Shown here in pieces: positions 5,581-6,701 of a stretch of 6,701 nucleotides of DNA; within the stretch, counting starts at the first letter, position 1; the number at the start of each line of letters is the position of its first letter. Below the pieces are notes generated by a model. That model saw nothing but the letters and a program-made list of their open reading frames with translations, searched no databases and was not told the origin of the DNA. A program made the translations under genes and the position numbers. Source of the DNA: UBA9300 sp032260385 (GTDB lineage Bacteria > Bacteroidota > Bacteroidia > Bacteroidales > VadinHA17); NCBI GenBank assembly GCA_032260385.1, contig JAVVEL010000075.1, forward strand, positions 1 through 6,701. The letters are read 5' to 3'.

Positions 5581-6559
5581 GAGACAATTTCTGGGAATAT
5601 ATTCCCAGCATATTAAAGATTTTATAGCCCTTAAGCGGGGGCTTGGATATAAATATGAAACAGAGGAGGTTCTTCTTTCCGTTTTTGATCGCTTTACTGT
5701 GCAAAGGGGTGAACAAACATTGGGTGTGACAAGGGAACTTGCAAGCGCATGGTGCAATAAAAATGAAAATGAATCATCCTCTTATCGAAAGCACCGGATG
5801 ATATGCCTGAGTCAGTTATCATCATACCTTTGTCAAATAGGCATTCGCTCATACATTCCACGGATACCTGTTCTCAAAACATCATTTACTCCACATATTT
5901 TTTCAAAAGCTGAAATAGCTGCTCTTTTTCAAGCGGCTGACCAGTTACGAGCAAAACGAAAAAGTATGAAAACAATCATTTTTTCCATTCCTGCTATTTT
6001 AAGGTTTTTATATGCTACTGGTGTAAGGATTAGTGAAGTCTTGGCTTTGCAGAACAAAGACATCAATCTTGATGACAAGTATTTTATACTCAGAGACAGT
6101 AAAAATGGAAGGGAACGCATGATTCCAATATCACAATCATTGGCACAGGTTTGCAGGGATTACGTAACGAATCGGGACAAACTATTTAATTTTCAACAGA
6201 GAAACCAATACTTCTTTACCTCGTGCAATGGTTTACCAATTAAAAGAGATGCTGTTTACAGGAAGTTCAGGTTAATCCTGAGAGCAGCCGGGATAAGCCA
6301 TCTTGGAGAGAATCGTGGACCACGTTTACATGATTTACGCCATACTTTCAGTGTTCACTCCCTTGCTATGATGGCCGAGAATGGTATGGATCTATATTGT
6401 TCATTACCTATCCTTTCTACTTATCTGGGACACCAGTCCTTTCAATCGACAAACTCTTATGTCCGGTTAACAGCTGAAATATACCCGGAATTGCTCAAAG
6501 ATGTTGATGCCATTTGTTTGAATGTCTTTCCAAATATTGAAAATTATGAAAGCAACTGA
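5573..6559 (+). CDS. ritB: Tyrosine recombinase RitB, second gene of the trio
   Basis: This is a 328-residue recombinase close in length to XerC/XerD. Residues about 5-92 form the N-terminal SAM-like DNA-binding domain (YSQHIKDFIALKRGLGYKYE ... YRKHRMICLSQLSSYLCQIG). The catalytic domain runs about 105-310. Catalytic residues are R152 in YATGVRISEV, K177 in DSKNGRER, H253 and R256 in RLHDLRH, H287 in YLGHQSFQS, and nucleophile Y296 in STNSYVRLT, so it should be active. The 5573 start is chosen for its Shine-Dalgarno sequence; starting at 5519 would add 18 residues and lengthen the overlap with ritA. The ATG lies 5 bases before the ritA stop, which suggests translational coupling. The gene overlaps ritC by 14 bases. 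It is only distantly similar to RitA, so the trio is not a recent duplication. Confidence 0.9.
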   Translation: MNKRQFLGIYSQHIKDFIALKRGLGYKYETEEVLLSVFDRFTVQRGEQTLGVTRELASAWCNKNENESSSYRKHRMICLSQLSSYLCQIGIRSYIPRIPVLKTSFTPHIFSKAEIAALFQAADQLRAKRKSMKTIIFSIPAILRFLYATGVRISEVLALQNKDINLDDKYFILRDSKNGRERMIPISQSLAQVCRDYVTNRDKLFNFQQRNQYFFTSCNGLPIKRDAVYRKFRLILRAAGISHLGENRGPRLHDLRHTFSVHSLAMMAENGMDLYCSLPILSTYLGHQSFQSTNSYVRLTAEIYPELLKDVDAICLNVFPNIENYESN

Positions 6560-6701
6560 TTTTTCTAAGTATCTGACAGGCTTCCTGGTAAACTATTTAC
6601 CTCATGAAATTGGGGCCAGCAAAAACACCATATCTTCTTATCGGTATACTTTCATTTTGTTTATCCAATTTATGGAACAAAAAATGAGAATCAATGTAAA
6701 T
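6546..6701 (+). CDS. ritC: Tyrosine recombinase RitC, N-terminal 52 residues only
   Basis: The frame opens at ATG 6546, inside the end of ritB (stop 6557-6559), and stays open to the window edge. The visible protein begins MKATDFSKYLTGFLVNYLP and continues with GASKNTISSYRYTFILFIQF. The 'F..YL...LP...G.S.NTI.SYR.TF...I.F' pattern is the first helix pair of a phage-integrase-type SAM-like domain, as expected for the third recombinase of a RIT element. The catalytic domain is outside the window. There is no Shine-Dalgarno sequence; translation probably depends on ribosomes finishing ritB. The trio interpretation rests partly on this short piece, which is convincing but incomplete. Confidence 0.78.
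   Translation, partial: MKATDFSKYLTGFLVNYLPHEIGASKNTISSYRYTFILFIQFMEQKMRINVN

Larger units (their letters stand above)
4172..6701 (+). mobile_element. Recombinase-in-trio (RIT) element, left part, runs off the window
   Basis: Three tyrosine recombinase genes in the same direction with overlapping ends (ritA, ritB, ritC) define this element class. The left end lies somewhere between the last recognisable IS66 base (4171) and the inverted repeats before ritA (from 4257). The right end, including any matching terminal repeat, is beyond 6701. No cargo gene is visible. RIT elements are known in several phyla and seem to move as three-gene units; the exact mechanism is poorly understood. Confidence 0.8.

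Noticed and set aside
4324..6701. Tn554-type transposon (tnpA, tnpB, tnpC)
   Set aside because: In Tn554 the third protein is not a tyrosine recombinase; here the third frame starts with a phage-integrase-type SAM-like domain, which fits RIT better.

Overview
The window looks like chromosome from a member of the Bacteroidota. The reasons are the TonB-dependent-receptor remnant with its carboxypeptidase-D-like domain, the Bacteroidota-style IS66 proteins, the low GC of the non-mobile DNA and the scarcity of Shine-Dalgarno sequences. No species can be named. There are no RNA genes and no CRISPR array. Almost everything present is a mobile element or the debris of one, packed end to end.

Layout from left to right: (1) bases 1-324 on the minus strand encode the first 108 residues of an IS1634-family transposase. 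Three copies of a TAGTGTATAC motif lie just upstream of it. (2) About 414-926 is AT-rich DNA with no credible gene. (3) Bases 927-1193 (minus) are the broken 5' end of a TonB-dependent receptor gene, interrupted by a TAA where a CAA would be expected. A second minus-strand fragment, 1292-1513, may be the C-terminal end of an outer-membrane beta-barrel. (4) Bases 1516-1738 hold no gene but contain a hairpin, a perfect 42-bp palindrome and three tandem repeats of about 24 bp. This looks like the right and left ends of an IS21-family element joined directly together, with istA and istB gone. (5) From about 1902 to 4171 is an IS66-family element with tnpA, tnpB and tnpC. The tnpC gene is cut off just after the motif holding its catalytic glutamate, and the right end of the element is missing. 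(6) From about 4172 to beyond the window end is a recombinase-in-trio (RIT) element: three tyrosine recombinases in the same direction with overlapping reading frames. The first two are complete and keep every catalytic residue; only 52 residues of the third are visible.

The three recombinase genes form one translationally coupled unit and presumably work as a complex to move the RIT element. The IS66 gene appears to stop where the RIT element begins, so the RIT element probably either inserted into tnpC or was joined to it by a deletion. An unusual feature of the RIT leader is a 12-bp perfect inverted repeat whose right arm contains the ritA start codon, enclosing a smaller hairpin. That structure could control ritA translation or serve as a recombinase binding site. 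RIT elements are a known but little-studied class, so I do not claim a wholly new system. The least explained structures are the ritA leader fold and the abutted palindromic ends near 1571.
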